Source: UBA8389 sp942493385 (GTDB lineage: Bacteria; Bacteroidota; Bacteroidia; Bacteroidales; UBA1402). Taken from it: a stretch of 64,000 nt of DNA. Positions 1 through 8,936 of this stretch are shown here, one piece after another. Every line of letters begins with the position of its first letter. Position 1 is the stretch's first letter. The position numbers were made by a program, and so were the translations under genes. Location of the stretch: assembly GCA_942493385.1 (NCBI GenBank), contig OW818699.1, positions 3,038,001 to 3,102,000 on the forward strand, read 5' to 3'. The notes beneath the pieces are model-generated. The model searched no databases and was not told where the DNA came from. It saw nothing but the letters and a program-made list of their open reading frames with translations.

Positions 1-404
1 TCTTTCCAGTAAGTTTTGTAGGCATCCAACTGAATTACTCGGTATTCAACGGTAGTGTAACCCATCGCAAGATCAAGCAAAAGAATCTGGAACTTTCCAA
101 CAATAAATTGCAATTGTCGTTAGTCACGGAGCAAAACAACATGTTGATTGAGAATGCAAGGCGATTGAAAACAACAGCACGGTTGACCGTTAAGAATACG
201 CTTGCCCAAATTCGCTTGTCACAGATCATTTATGAACAAACGCTTTTACAACACAAGCAAGGGACGGCCAATTTGACGGATGTTCTGCTGGCTGATAACT
301 CCTTAAGGGAGGCACAACAGAACCATCTATCGGCCATCATCGAATTTCTGAAAGCCGATTTGGAAATAAAGAAACTAACCGGCAATTTCTCAAATAACGT
401 TTAA
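1..404 (+). CDS. TolC-family outer membrane efflux protein (3' part)
   Basis: The reading frame is open from the window edge (first full codon at base 3) to the stop at 404, so only the C-terminal part of about 133 residues is present. It reads as a long amphipathic helix with a VTEQNN-type stretch, then a helix containing YEQTLLQHKQGTANLTDVL and DNSLREAQ. This is the pattern of the second helical hairpin of TolC/OEP proteins, which form the trimeric outer-membrane exit duct of tripartite pumps. It lies 18 nt upstream of a membrane-fusion protein and an RND permease on the same strand, which supports the assignment. The N-terminus, signal peptide and possible lipid attachment are outside the window. 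Confidence 0.8.
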   Translation, partial: FPVSFVGIQLNYSVFNGSVTHRKIKQKNLELSNNKLQLSLVTEQNNMLIENARRLKTTARLTVKNTLAQIRLSQIIYEQTLLQHKQGTANLTDVLLADNSLREAQQNHLSAIIEFLKADLEIKKLTGNFSNNV

Positions 405-422
405 ACTCAAACATTCAAGGAT

Positions 423-1472
423 ATGAAAAAGATTATGTACATAGTACTCACCCTCTTGGTCATTGCCCTCGTTGCTTATCGATTGAAAAGCAATAAGGAA
501 ACCACCAAAAACAAGGTGTATCAATTCAACAAGGAGCTACCGATACCGGTTCAAACGGATACCCTGAAATCGGAACAGGTCGAACATTCCAATGAGTATT
601 CCGGAACGTTTGAGCCCAATAAAGAGTCAAAATTAAGTGCTGACCTACAAGGAAAGATCAACTCCGTGCTCGTTGATGCTGGTAGTGTCGTATTTAAAGG
701 ACAATCGTTAATTCAATTGGACAATGCCTTACTCAAGCTACAAGTTCAAACCATTGATATTCAGATAGAAGGACTAGAAAATGATGTCCGCCGGAACAAA
801 GTACTGACACAAGCGGATGCCATACAGGGCATACAACTTGAAAAGACGGAATTGGCGCTTAGATCGGCCAAGGTGCAGAGGGCCACCCTACTGGAGCAGA
901 TCAGTAGAACGGTTATCAAAGCTCCGTTTGCAGGTATCATCACCGCAAAGCTAACAGAAGAGGGGGCCTTTGCCGCACCTGGTGTCCCACTGCTTCAAAT
1001 CACTGACATCTCGCTCTTAAAATTCACAGTGAATGTGCCTGAAACTGAATTAAGTCAATTCAATTTGAAACAGGAATGCCAGTTGACGGCAGACGCATTT
1101 CCCACTGCGAATCTTTCGGGAAAGGTTGTAATGATTGGTAGCAAGGCCAATATGGGGAATAGTTACCCCATCCAGCTGATTGTTCGAAATACGTCGGATT
1201 ATAAGCTAAAATCGGGCATGTTTGGCAAAGTTAGTCTGCAAAGCATACCGTCAAAAGGTCACCTCCTGATTCCTGGATCTGCCATTGTGGGCTCCAACAT
1301 GAAGCCACAGGTTTTCATCGTTCAGCAGGGAAAGGCCATTTTGAAGGAAATCACCATTTCTGGTCGAGTTCAGAACCAAGTACTCGTTTCAAAGGGATTA
1401 AGTGCTAATGATATTCTGATTACCAGCGGCTTCATTAATGTCTACGATGGTGCAAATGTAACAACGAAGTAA
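423..1472 (+). CDS. RND efflux periplasmic adaptor (membrane fusion protein)
   Basis: A 349-residue protein with an N-terminal membrane anchor (about residues 4-20). It has the split barrel-sandwich (lipoyl) domain: first half near residues 68-105 and second half near 165-200, containing the typical IKAPFAGIIT stretch. A short alpha-hairpin lies between the halves, followed by beta-barrel and membrane-proximal domains. Family role: it bridges the inner-membrane RND pump to the TolC-type channel. It sits between the TolC end and the RND permease with an 11-nt gap to the latter, as in an efflux operon. Substrate is not predictable. No lipobox is seen, so it is probably anchored by the N-terminal helix. 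Confidence 0.88.
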   Translation: MKKIMYIVLTLLVIALVAYRLKSNKETTKNKVYQFNKELPIPVQTDTLKSEQVEHSNEYSGTFEPNKESKLSADLQGKINSVLVDAGSVVFKGQSLIQLDNALLKLQVQTIDIQIEGLENDVRRNKVLTQADAIQGIQLEKTELALRSAKVQRATLLEQISRTVIKAPFAGIITAKLTEEGAFAAPGVPLLQITDISLLKFTVNVPETELSQFNLKQECQLTADAFPTANLSGKVVMIGSKANMGNSYPIQLIVRNTSDYKLKSGMFGKVSLQSIPSKGHLLIPGSAIVGSNMKPQVFIVQQGKAILKEITISGRVQNQVLVSKGLSANDILITSGFINVYDGANVTTK

Positions 1473-1483
1473 AATACACCAAC

Positions 1484-4400
1484 ATGAACATAACAAAAAT
1501 TGCAATTGACCGTCCTTCGCTGATCATCGTGCTATTCAGTGTACTTACTCTATTGGGGATCATTGGATTCAAGAGTTTGAGTTACGAGCTATTGCCCGAC
1601 TTCAATCAACCGGTCGTCGTTATTAAAACCGGTTATCCGGGTGCAGAACCTCAGGAAGTAGAGACCTCTGTTTCACGTAAAATTGAGGAGGCATTATCCA
1701 ATTTAGAAGGTGTCGATTATTTGGAAACCAAGTCGATGCCCAATGCATCGGTGATCATTGTCAATCTAAAATATGGGACGGACTTGAATAAAACAATGCA
1801 AGAAGCCCAACTTTACATTGACAACATCAAAAAGGATTTGCCGAAAGACATTCTGAATCCAGTCATGAGTAAAGTTTCGCCGAACGACTTGCCCATCATT
1901 TCGATCAGTGCCAACAGCAATTTGCCCGAAACGGAATTCTATCAGAAGATGAAGGATGAGTATTTGCCCCGCATTCAACAATTGAAAGGTGTTGCCGAAA
2001 TTACGATTATTGGAGGCGAGGAACGTGAAATTCAGGTCAAGGTGAATCAAGACAAGCTAAAAATTTACAAACTATCACTTTATCAGGTCGTTGATGCCAT
2101 AAATCGTTCGGGAGTCGACATTCCTGCAGGGAAAGTACTCACCAGCAAAGAGAATAATTCGGTTCGGCTCTCTGGAAAATTCACTCAAATCGATGACATC
2201 ATGAATGTGCAGGTGGCAATGCCCGTTCCAGGCAGCCCTGTTTATGTTAGGGATGTAGCCTCTGTCACGGACGGAGTCAAAGAGATGAACTCCGTGAACA
2301 GGTTCAATGGAAAGCAAGGCATCGGACTGATGTTGAAAAAACAGGGCGATGCCAACGCTGTGGAGGTTTCAAAATTAGTGCGTTCAACATTGAAAAGCAT
2401 TGAAGAACAAAACACATCCGCTGCTGTTCATTTCATCATCGCCGACGATAGTACCGATAAGACCATCGCGGCAGTTCGATCGGTGGTGGACGATCTTCTG
2501 TTGGCCGTCATTTTAGTATCGCTGGTCATGCTTTTATTCCTGAGGAGTTACAGGAATTCATTGATTGTTTTAGTGGCTATTCCGACCTCCTTGGTCACTG
2601 CATTTGCAATGATGTGGCTGCTTGGGTTCACCCTAAATCTGATGACCCTCCTAGCTATGTCATTGATTATTGGCATATTGGTCGATGATGCCATTGTGGT
2701 TCTGGAGAATATTCAACGGCATTTGGACATGGGAAAAAATAAACGAGAAGCGGCCTTGGAGGGTCGAATGGAAATTGGCTTTTCCGCACTCTCCATCACA
2801 CTGGTAGACGTTGTCGTGTTTCTGCCCATCCTCTTTTTACAAGTTTTTGTGGCAGACATGCTCAAACAATTTTCCCTTGTGGTCATTACCTCCACATTAA
2901 CGAGTCTATTGGTTGGTTTTACCTTAACGCCATGGTTGGCTTCCAGAATGGGTAAAAAAGAGCACATTCGTCCTACCAATTTCATGAATCGATTCTTACT
3001 TTGGTTTGAGCGTAAATTGGATCGTTTCATTGAGGGTTATGGCCGAATTCTTCAATGGGTCCTGAGCCATAAATTGGTTTTTATGTTGTTTGTGATTTTC
3101 CTTTTGGTCTTTACCGGTGGCATGATGAAACAAGGCATCATCGGCAAAGAAATGATGTCGACAGGTGATCAAGGAAAGTTTCGTTTAAGTTTGGAATTTG
3201 ACAAGTCCATTACCGTCCAACAGAACAACATCGCTTCAAAGAGGATTGAAGATTTCATCCTACAACAAAAGGAAGTGGAGACGCTTTTCAGCAACGTTGC
3301 CGGACCTAGTACAGGTATCGGGAGTCTTGGAGTCGGAGCAACCAATAAATCGGAATTCACCATACAGCTGAAGTCTGAGAAGGAAAGGGTGCTCAAGACA
3401 CTTGATTTCATGAAATCCCTTCGGTCGGAATTAAAAAAGCAATTTCCAAGCACCAACTTCTCAATGGCTGTCATCGGCTTGTTACCCAAGTCGGCTCCAA
3501 TTAAGATTACGTTGAGTGGGAATGACTTGAACTTGGTGATGAAAACAGCTAAAGATCTGAAAGCCATTGTTGAGCAAGTGCCAGGAGCAGACAACGTCCG
3601 TCTTTCGGTCGAAGAAGGCAATCCGGAATTCCAGGTGATTCCCGACAAAGATAAAATGCAACGGCTTGGCCTAAATACAGCGTATGTGGGTTTAAATCTG
3701 CGAACGGCGTTTACCGGAAACGACGATGCCACATTGACCGAAAAGGGGACAGAATACCCGGTAAGAATTTGGCTTGACGAGTTCAGTAGGAAAAATTACG
3801 AAGATGTGCAGCGATTAACCATTGTCAATCCGATGAATGCTCCGATAGAGATTTCTCAATTTGCCGAAATCAAACAAGACAACTCACCTTCGATGTTGGA
3901 ACGTCTGGACCGCCAAACGTCGGTGACATTGACTGCGGAATCATTCGGAAGACCTTCCGGCACATTGGCAGATGAAGTCATTCATAACCTGAAATCCAAG
4001 CCATTGCCCGATGGGGTGAAAATGTCTTGGGGAGGTGACATCAAAACTCAAAATGAAAGTTTCGGAGCCATCGGCATGGTTTTGCTCATCTCATTCCTGC
4101 TCATTTACCTGATCATGGTGGCACTTTACGACAATTTTATTTATCCGTTTGTGGCTCTGTTTTCCATTCCGGTAGCCATTATTGGTGCTTTCTTGGCCTT
4201 GAACCTGTCGCTGAACGACCTGACGCTTTTTGCGCAACTCGGTCTAATCATGCTCATGGGCCTGGTCACCAAAAATGCCATACTGATCGTCGATTTCACC
4301 AATCAACTGAAAGCACAAGGCAAACATTTCAAAGAGGCACTGCTCATTGCTGGAAAAGGCCGTATGCGCCCGATTTTGATGACAACGTTATCCATGATCA

Positions 4401-4585
4401 TAGGGATGTTGCCCATTGCTTTGGCCAAAGGAACCGCCAGCGAGTGGAAAAACGGACTGGCATGGGTCATTATCGGAGGTTTGACATCGTCGTTGATTTT
4501 GACCGTATTTGTCGTGCCGATGGTTTATTATGTAGTAGACACCATTAAGGAGAAACTGAATAATAGAAAAAAAAGGCTATCATAA
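1484..4585 (+). CDS. RND-family (AcrB/HAE1-type) efflux permease
   Basis: At 1033 residues it has the full length expected of a hydrophobe/amphiphile RND pump. TM1 is near residues 12-30, followed by a periplasmic porter domain. A second TM block contains the proton-relay motif GILVDDAIVVLEN (Asp pair near 399-401). A second porter domain follows, then a C-terminal TM block with GLVTKNAILIVDF, where the Lys near 929 completes the relay. Family role: proton-driven export of drugs, bile-like amphiphiles or lipids together with the two upstream genes. It is the last gene of the operon and is followed by a hairpin terminator. No local regulator is seen because the operon start is outside the window. 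Confidence 0.93.
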   Translation: MNITKIAIDRPSLIIVLFSVLTLLGIIGFKSLSYELLPDFNQPVVVIKTGYPGAEPQEVETSVSRKIEEALSNLEGVDYLETKSMPNASVIIVNLKYGTDLNKTMQEAQLYIDNIKKDLPKDILNPVMSKVSPNDLPIISISANSNLPETEFYQKMKDEYLPRIQQLKGVAEITIIGGEEREIQVKVNQDKLKIYKLSLYQVVDAINRSGVDIPAGKVLTSKENNSVRLSGKFTQIDDIMNVQVAMPVPGSPVYVRDVASVTDGVKEMNSVNRFNGKQGIGLMLKKQGDANAVEVSKLVRSTLKSIEEQNTSAAVHFIIADDSTDKTIAAVRSVVDDLLLAVILVSLVMLLFLRSYRNSLIVLVAIPTSLVTAFAMMWLLGFTLNLMTLLAMSLIIGILVDDAIVVLENIQRHLDMGKNKREAALEGRMEIGFSALSITLVDVVVFLPILFLQVFVADMLKQFSLVVITSTLTSLLVGFTLTPWLASRMGKKEHIRPTNFMNRFLLWFERKLDRFIEGYGRILQWVLSHKLVFMLFVIFLLVFTGGMMKQGIIGKEMMSTGDQGKFRLSLEFDKSITVQQNNIASKRIEDFILQQKEVETLFSNVAGPSTGIGSLGVGATNKSEFTIQLKSEKERVLKTLDFMKSLRSELKKQFPSTNFSMAVIGLLPKSAPIKITLSGNDLNLVMKTAKDLKAIVEQVPGADNVRLSVEEGNPEFQVIPDKDKMQRLGLNTAYVGLNLRTAFTGNDDATLTEKGTEYPVRIWLDEFSRKNYEDVQRLTIVNPMNAPIEISQFAEIKQDNSPSMLERLDRQTSVTLTAESFGRPSGTLADEVIHNLKSKPLPDGVKMSWGGDIKTQNESFGAIGMVLLISFLLIYLIMVALYDNFIYPFVALFSIPVAIIGAFLALNLSLNDLTLFAQLGLIMLMGLVTKNAILIVDFTNQLKAQGKHFKEALLIAGKGRMRPILMTTLSMIIGMLPIALAKGTASEWKNGLAWVIIGGLTSSLILTVFVVPMVYYVVDTIKEKLNNRKKRLS

Positions 4586-4622
4586 GAGTACTAGTATTCA
4601 GGCGGTTTATGAAAAAATAGAA

Positions 4623-4654
4623 AGGGCTGTTGCAAAAATCATCGCAACAGCCCT
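4623..4654. terminator. Bidirectional hairpin terminator between the RND operon and the NOR-like operon
   Basis: A perfect 11-bp stem, AGGGCTGTTGC / GCAACAGCCCT, with a 10-nt loop lies between two convergent operons. A T-rich stretch follows on the minus strand (4605-4622) and a weaker one on the plus strand. It probably serves both sides. Confidence 0.75.
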
Positions 4655-4672
4655 ACTTGTTTATTAAGACCT

Positions 4673-6298
4673 TTATTCCGCTGCCGGTATTGTATCTTTC
4701 GGATTGAGCTTGGAAGGCGTAAAAATCTGCAAAACGCCCTTGAGGCCCAGACTCATCACGATGTTGTAGAAGAAGGCGATGAAGGCGATGAACATCAATG
4801 CACCGGATAATGCAGCCAAAATCATGTACCAGTTGAATTCACCTTCGTAATAGATGGTGCGGCGAAGCATACCGTGCAGCCCAGCCATGCCCATAAAGGC
4901 GCCCATACCGATGCCACCAAGCAAATGGAACCAGAAATGGAGGTTGGCAAGCTTTTGACTATACAGTTTGGCGCCATTGGTTACAATGGGAAACAATAGA
5001 TAAACGGCAGCATACAGGGTCATGGTTAAACCGACCAAAATGGCTACGTGTACGTGCGGACCGACAATCCATTGGGTGTTGTGCAGGATGCGGTTCAAAC
5101 CGATATCGGCTTGCATGATGCCTGCGGGAACGGCAAGTCCGAAGCCCAAAAGTCCCCCCAACAAGAATTTCAGGGGATTGGTCATTTTCAACGGGCGGGC
5201 ACTCCAGAGGGTAACAAGAGTAATGAAGAAGGCCAAGCCTTGGGTAATCAATTCAAATGCGGTGACCAGTTCACCGGAAAGGATTTTAAGCAATCCGGGT
5301 TGTGCTTGGTCGGACATGAGGTGGTGCGACCAAACGGTCCAGGAGACGACCAGTTCGACCAATAAGGCGGCACGGGCAATATTTTGCATAAACAGGGCTT
5401 TGCCGGTAATGAGCATGGCGAGCAAGTACCAGGTGCCGGCTACAAAAATGAGGACCAAACCGTCGGCAATCAAGTCAAGACCCCACCAGAACCAGTTTTT
5501 ATACAGCAACGCATCGATGGCGGAATGTTTTAGATCGTAACCCATCAGGTGGGCAACCATGTAAACCAAAATCAACACGCCAGTGAACAGGATGATACCA
5601 GCATTTAGGGCCACATCGACCGTACCACGAGCTACAGCGGCAACTGGAAGGGAAACCAGATGTTCTTTTTGTTTCTGCTTTTTCTTGAACAAGTTTGCAA
5701 ATGCGTCCACACCCAGGGCTGATGCCATGAGTTTTCCACCGGGTTGTTTTTCCCAACCCTCCGGAGTGTAGGTGATGGTTTTGAAGATGTTGACAACAAA
5801 AAACAGGGTACCGACCATAATCAGCGCAATACCTGCTATAAAAATAGCTCCTCCAAGTGGATTGAACTGGGTGAAGTCGGCAGGCAGCGGCCAATACAAA
5901 GTATATAATGGTGCGTAGTGGGTGATGAAACCGGCCAGCCAGAAAACCATGGTGCCGACAGCAATTAAGATAAAGGTCCAATTTCCGAGTTTTATACTCC
6001 ACAACGGTTTTTTCATCAAATAAGGCACCAGAAATAGGAAGGCACCAAAGACTAGGGAGTAGGTCGAACCGAAAATGCCGACCAAGGGATGTGCTGTTAA
6101 GATACCAAAATACTGATCGGCCGACATGATGGAAGGATCAACCTGGAAAACACGCATGATCATGCCTTCGAACAGTGCAAAGAAATAATACACTAGTGAA
6201 ACGACCACAAAACGAAGAATCAGTTTTTGAGCAGGCGTCAAACTTTTGGGTTTAAACAACCCTTCCTCACCATTCAGGAATACATCGATGAATTTCAT
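4673..6298 (-). CDS. Heme-copper oxidase superfamily subunit I, predicted gNOR-like nitric oxide reductase
   Basis: A 541-residue polytopic membrane protein with a B-family (ba3-like) heme-copper fold. Visible ligands: TM2 His70 in TAHPLVG (low-spin heme), His325-His326 in WSHHLMSD (active-site metal), and His415/His417 in GPHVHV (high-spin and low-spin heme). The preceding HNTQWIVGPHVH resembles the HNTAWVPGHFH segment of ba3 oxidases. The usual GHPxVY motif is absent. The ungapped equivalent, WFWWGLDLIADG (269-280), puts Asp275 in place of the third CuB histidine and Asp279 in place of the cross-linked tyrosine. Loss of that tyrosine is the hallmark of NO reductases. From memory, an Asp ligand characterises the gNOR group. 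The partner subunit lacks CuA, so quinol is the likely donor. It is the last gene of an operon with an Rrf2 regulator. An oxygen-reductase label would be misleading. Confidence 0.8.
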   Translation of the reverse strand: MKFIDVFLNGEEGLFKPKSLTPAQKLILRFVVVSLVYYFFALFEGMIMRVFQVDPSIMSADQYFGILTAHPLVGIFGSTYSLVFGAFLFLVPYLMKKPLWSIKLGNWTFILIAVGTMVFWLAGFITHYAPLYTLYWPLPADFTQFNPLGGAIFIAGIALIMVGTLFFVVNIFKTITYTPEGWEKQPGGKLMASALGVDAFANLFKKKQKQKEHLVSLPVAAVARGTVDVALNAGIILFTGVLILVYMVAHLMGYDLKHSAIDALLYKNWFWWGLDLIADGLVLIFVAGTWYLLAMLITGKALFMQNIARAALLVELVVSWTVWSHHLMSDQAQPGLLKILSGELVTAFELITQGLAFFITLVTLWSARPLKMTNPLKFLLGGLLGFGLAVPAGIMQADIGLNRILHNTQWIVGPHVHVAILVGLTMTLYAAVYLLFPIVTNGAKLYSQKLANLHFWFHLLGGIGMGAFMGMAGLHGMLRRTIYYEGEFNWYMILAALSGALMFIAFIAFFYNIVMSLGLKGVLQIFTPSKLNPKDTIPAAE

Positions 6299-6318
6299 AT
6301 TCGTATTATTTAAGGTTG

Positions 6319-6867
6319 TTATTCAATTACTTCGACTGCGTTCTCCACAATCATCTGGGCACCCTTGGGGCCAGAATACTCGGTAGAACGAATGGAATAA
6401 ACACCTGGCTTGTTGAATTGCCATAAGATGTCGTTGTTGTGCCCAGGTACCACTTGCATTTGGAACAACATGGAATGGTCAGCACGGAATAAGCCAAAAC
6501 CGTACGTCAAATCGGCTGAGGTTACATTAAACAAGGCCTTCTCTCCCACTTTGATAATGAGCTTTTCGGCTGGTAAAATAAACTCGTGGTTGACAACTTG
6601 AATGTCAAAGACTTTGTCCGCTTTGATTTCAGCGCGGTTGATGTCCATGGGCGCCCAAGGAATGGTATTGTAGGTGATGATGTGCAATGAAACGCCGGCA
6701 ACTATCAAAACCGAAACGTACACATAGAAAAGTTTCGTTGGAGCTTTATAAGCTCCCCCTTGTCTGGTGATTTTGTAACCAAACCAGGCCATAAGCGACA
6801 TGATGGCAATCGCATAGCAGGTGTACGCGATGGTTTGCCCCCAAAGAACAACTTCTGAGTCGACCAT
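6319..6867 (-). CDS. Heme-copper oxidase subunit II-like protein lacking the CuA site
   Basis: 182 residues: two N-terminal membrane helices (about 10-30 and 46-66) followed by a periplasmic cupredoxin domain. The fold markers of subunit II are clear: VTSADLTYGF near 115-124, VVPGHNND, then a C-terminal loop YSIRSTEYSGPKGAQM (157-172). Compared with the ba3 subunit II pattern (H...C-x3-C-x3-H-x2-M), the ligands are Tyr122, Ser161, Ser165, Gly169 and Met172. Both cysteines and both histidines are therefore lost at exact spacing, and CuA cannot form. This argues for electron entry from quinol rather than cytochrome c. It lies 20 nt upstream of subunit I and 11 nt downstream of the Rrf2 gene, so it is surely co-transcribed with them. 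Confidence 0.82.
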   Translation of the reverse strand: MVDSEVVLWGQTIAYTCYAIAIMSLMAWFGYKITRQGGAYKAPTKLFYVYVSVLIVAGVSLHIITYNTIPWAPMDINRAEIKADKVFDIQVVNHEFILPAEKLIIKVGEKALFNVTSADLTYGFGLFRADHSMLFQMQVVPGHNNDILWQFNKPGVYSIRSTEYSGPKGAQMIVENAVEVIE

Positions 6868-6878
6868 AATAAAAAGAT

Positions 6879-7286
6879 TTAAGTGTTGGTATTAAGTTTA
6901 AGATCAAGTAGTGTTGTGGTTTTTAATGCTTCAAATGTTTTGCTCCGCACCTCGCCCCATTTGTCGTGCATGGCACATCGGTTGTTTAGCGGGCAATCCT
7001 GAAAACCGAAAAAACATCGATTTTCGCTCCCCACTTCATCGGTGGCTTCGACAATGTCCATCAGTGAAATCTCGTTCAACGGTTTGGCTATTCGGTAGCC
7101 ACCTTGTTTCCCCTGGATACTCACTAGCAGTCCTTGATTCAGCAGATGGTTCATTTGTTTACGTAAATAACGGAATGGAATTTGTAGCTTTTCAAATAGA
7201 TCGTTGGCAGTGTATAATTTGCTTTCGTCCAAGGACATATAGCCTAGGATTCGAAGGGCGTATTCGGTTGTTTTGCTGAAATTCAT
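6879..7286 (-). CDS. Rrf2-family Fe-S transcriptional regulator (NsrR-like)
   Basis: 135 residues with an N-terminal winged helix (YALRILGYM; recognition region near 28-50; wing QGKQGGYRIAKP at 58-69). It has the Rrf2 cysteine triad C91-x6-C98-x5-C104 in RCFFGFQDCPLNNRC. Family members with this triad (NsrR, IscR) bind a [4Fe-4S] or [2Fe-2S] cluster; NsrR senses nitric oxide. Glu8 occupies the place of the fourth ligand (Asp8) known in one NsrR. It is the first gene of the operon with the predicted NO reductase subunits, so autoregulated NO-responsive control is the simplest inference. IscR-like Fe-S homeostasis control is the main alternative. Confidence 0.8.
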   Translation of the reverse strand: MNFSKTTEYALRILGYMSLDESKLYTANDLFEKLQIPFRYLRKQMNHLLNQGLLVSIQGKQGGYRIAKPLNEISLMDIVEATDEVGSENRCFFGFQDCPLNNRCAMHDKWGEVRSKTFEALKTTTLLDLKLNTNT

Positions 7287-7365
7287 AAATGATACCTAAA
7301 GGGGTTATTTAAATACAAAACAAATGAAAAAAAATGATATTACAATTTTTAACGAAGGATATTAT

Positions 7366-8328
7366 TTAATCAATCCCAAAAATGGTGGTGATTATCGAGT
7401 AAATGTCGTCGAACACTTGTTTCTGTACATCCCTATCGTGTTGTGACACATTGTCACGTCCGTTCAAACGTGTCATCACATGCAGCTCGGATTCGATCAT
7501 TTCCACAGCGATGTCAGTACCGTCGTTATTTTTTAATCCTTTGAAGATAAGTACGGCACTTACAGGGTCGGCGGATGGGTCCTTGATCGATTTATAGATT
7601 TTAAGTTGCGTACCGGCCGGCAGTTTGAATCCCTTTTGAAGGTCTTTTCGAGAACTATCAATAACCTTCATCAACTGATTCAACGTTTCTTGAGGACGAA
7701 AATGGTACCAATGACCTTCTTCCAAAACAGAATTCGTCGTTTCCAGATAACCCAACATCGGGCCGACCAAGCCAATAAGAGTCAGCATCTTGTCTGAGGA
7801 AACAACGATGGGATCCACAAAGAAAATATTTTTAAGACCTCCTGGATCAATTTCTCCCTTCTTAATCAAATCCAGCATCAAAGGGCATGAGGTGGAAGAG
7901 CCAACAAAGTTGATGTTGGTATAGCCTTTGGCTTTGAGGGCGTTGTATTCCGCCAGAATGGGCTCTTGCCAGTCCTCCCAGGTTGAGGCCTTGAATTCAG
8001 CGTACGTGCGGCCGTGTCCTCCCAACAGAATTTGTGAAACCAGTACATCGCCTTTAGCGTCACAATAGGTACGGAATTCATCCCATTCATACGTAGTTGC
8101 CGAATAACCGTGAGCAGCAAGGACTACGGGGGTGTTTTTTTGAACCGTACTTGGATTGGCAATGGCTGCGGATAACAGAGAAAGTTCAGGGTGATAAATC
8201 GAAGGATCAAAAATCAAGTCACCGTCCAGCATCGTATCGTTGTTGATGTCAGGAGTTTGAGTGCATGCCGAAAAAACCAGCAGCATACCAAGAAAGACAT
8301 ATCGTATTTTCATCGGATTACTTTTCAA
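7366..8328 (-). CDS. Alpha/beta-hydrolase lipoprotein
   Basis: 320 residues with a lipoprotein signal peptide (VFSAC; lipidated Cys22). The hydrolase core shows the oxyanion segment AAHGYSATT (71-79) and the segment LLGGHGRT. The nucleophile elbow VGSSTS places Ser145 in a G-x-S-x-S context rather than G-x-S-x-G. A probable catalytic His lies in ESELHVMTRLNG near the C-terminus. Family role: serine esterase, lipase or peptidase; the substrate is unknown. The start codon overlaps the stop of the upstream gene as ATGA, indicating translational coupling. Met6 is a possible alternative start. Confidence 0.75.
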   Translation of the reverse strand: MKSNPMKIRYVFLGMLLVFSACTQTPDINNDTMLDGDLIFDPSIYHPELSLLSAAIANPSTVQKNTPVVLAAHGYSATTYEWDEFRTYCDAKGDVLVSQILLGGHGRTYAEFKASTWEDWQEPILAEYNALKAKGYTNINFVGSSTSCPLMLDLIKKGEIDPGGLKNIFFVDPIVVSSDKMLTLIGLVGPMLGYLETTNSVLEEGHWYHFRPQETLNQLMKVIDSSRKDLQKGFKLPAGTQLKIYKSIKDPSADPVSAVLIFKGLKNNDGTDIAVEMIESELHVMTRLNGRDNVSQHDRDVQKQVFDDIYSIITTIFGID

Positions 8329-8876
8329 AAAATGGTATAAAGAATGCTCAATTGATAAAAAACAGGGAACAAGGTTCCAGGTCCGGCAATTCCGGTTCCG
8401 GCATTCAGGTTATATCCGGCACTTAAATACAGCGTCAAGGGAATTTTGAATTCATACGATATGCCAGCATCGATGGACGTCAAGAACGCACTATTCGGCA
8501 AAACATCAAAAACCGCGTTTTCATAGTCGGCATGAAAGTAACCCAAATTGAGGCGTGCAAAGGGCTGAAGTGGTTTATCATGCCTGAAGTGATAGGCGGC
8601 ACTAACCAAATAGTTGTCCTGCTTGATGGCATTGGAACCCAAGGCACTGCCAAGTCTGGTCGTCGCATAGCTGGCCCCGAAATGGATTCGACTGTCCAAA
8701 ATCTTTGAGCATGAATAATCGAATGCAAAACCGTTTTCCCAATAGAGCTTTTGGGCCTTTTGAAACCGAAAACCGCCCTTCAAGTTGCCAGGCCAGCCTT
8801 CGTTGTCTGCAGAAGATTGAGCCAGCAAACAAAGCGTGAAGGAAATGAATAGGATGAATAGGATTGCTTTTTTCAT
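8325..8876 (-). CDS. Small outer-membrane beta-barrel-like protein
   Basis: The start at 8876 was chosen because it gives a clean signal peptide (MKKAILFILFISFTLCLLAQ); the longer frame to 8948 has no such signal. The mature protein of about 165 residues has alternating aromatic and hydrophobic strands and Gly-rich turns, ending in YQLSILYTIF. A terminal aromatic residue is typical of outer-membrane barrels. No enzyme motif is seen. It overlaps the downstream hydrolase lipoprotein by 4 nt and is probably co-transcribed. A TATCTTTA -7-like box lies at 8905-8912. Function unknown; a porin-like or conserved surface protein is possible. Confidence 0.65.
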   Translation of the reverse strand: MKKAILFILFISFTLCLLAQSSADNEGWPGNLKGGFRFQKAQKLYWENGFAFDYSCSKILDSRIHFGASYATTRLGSALGSNAIKQDNYLVSAAYHFRHDKPLQPFARLNLGYFHADYENAVFDVLPNSAFLTSIDAGISYEFKIPLTLYLSAGYNLNAGTGIAGPGTLFPVFYQLSILYTIF

Positions 8877-8936
8877 TTCATAGGTTTTATAAGGTAGAAC
8901 GACATAAAGATATTGCAAAAAGCTTACTATGCAAAA

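Noticed and set aside
4673..6298. Calling the subunit I gene a cytochrome c oxidase (ba3 type).
   Set aside because: The catalytic His-Tyr segment is replaced by Asp275/Asp279 and the partner subunit lacks CuA, so a NO reductase reading fits better.
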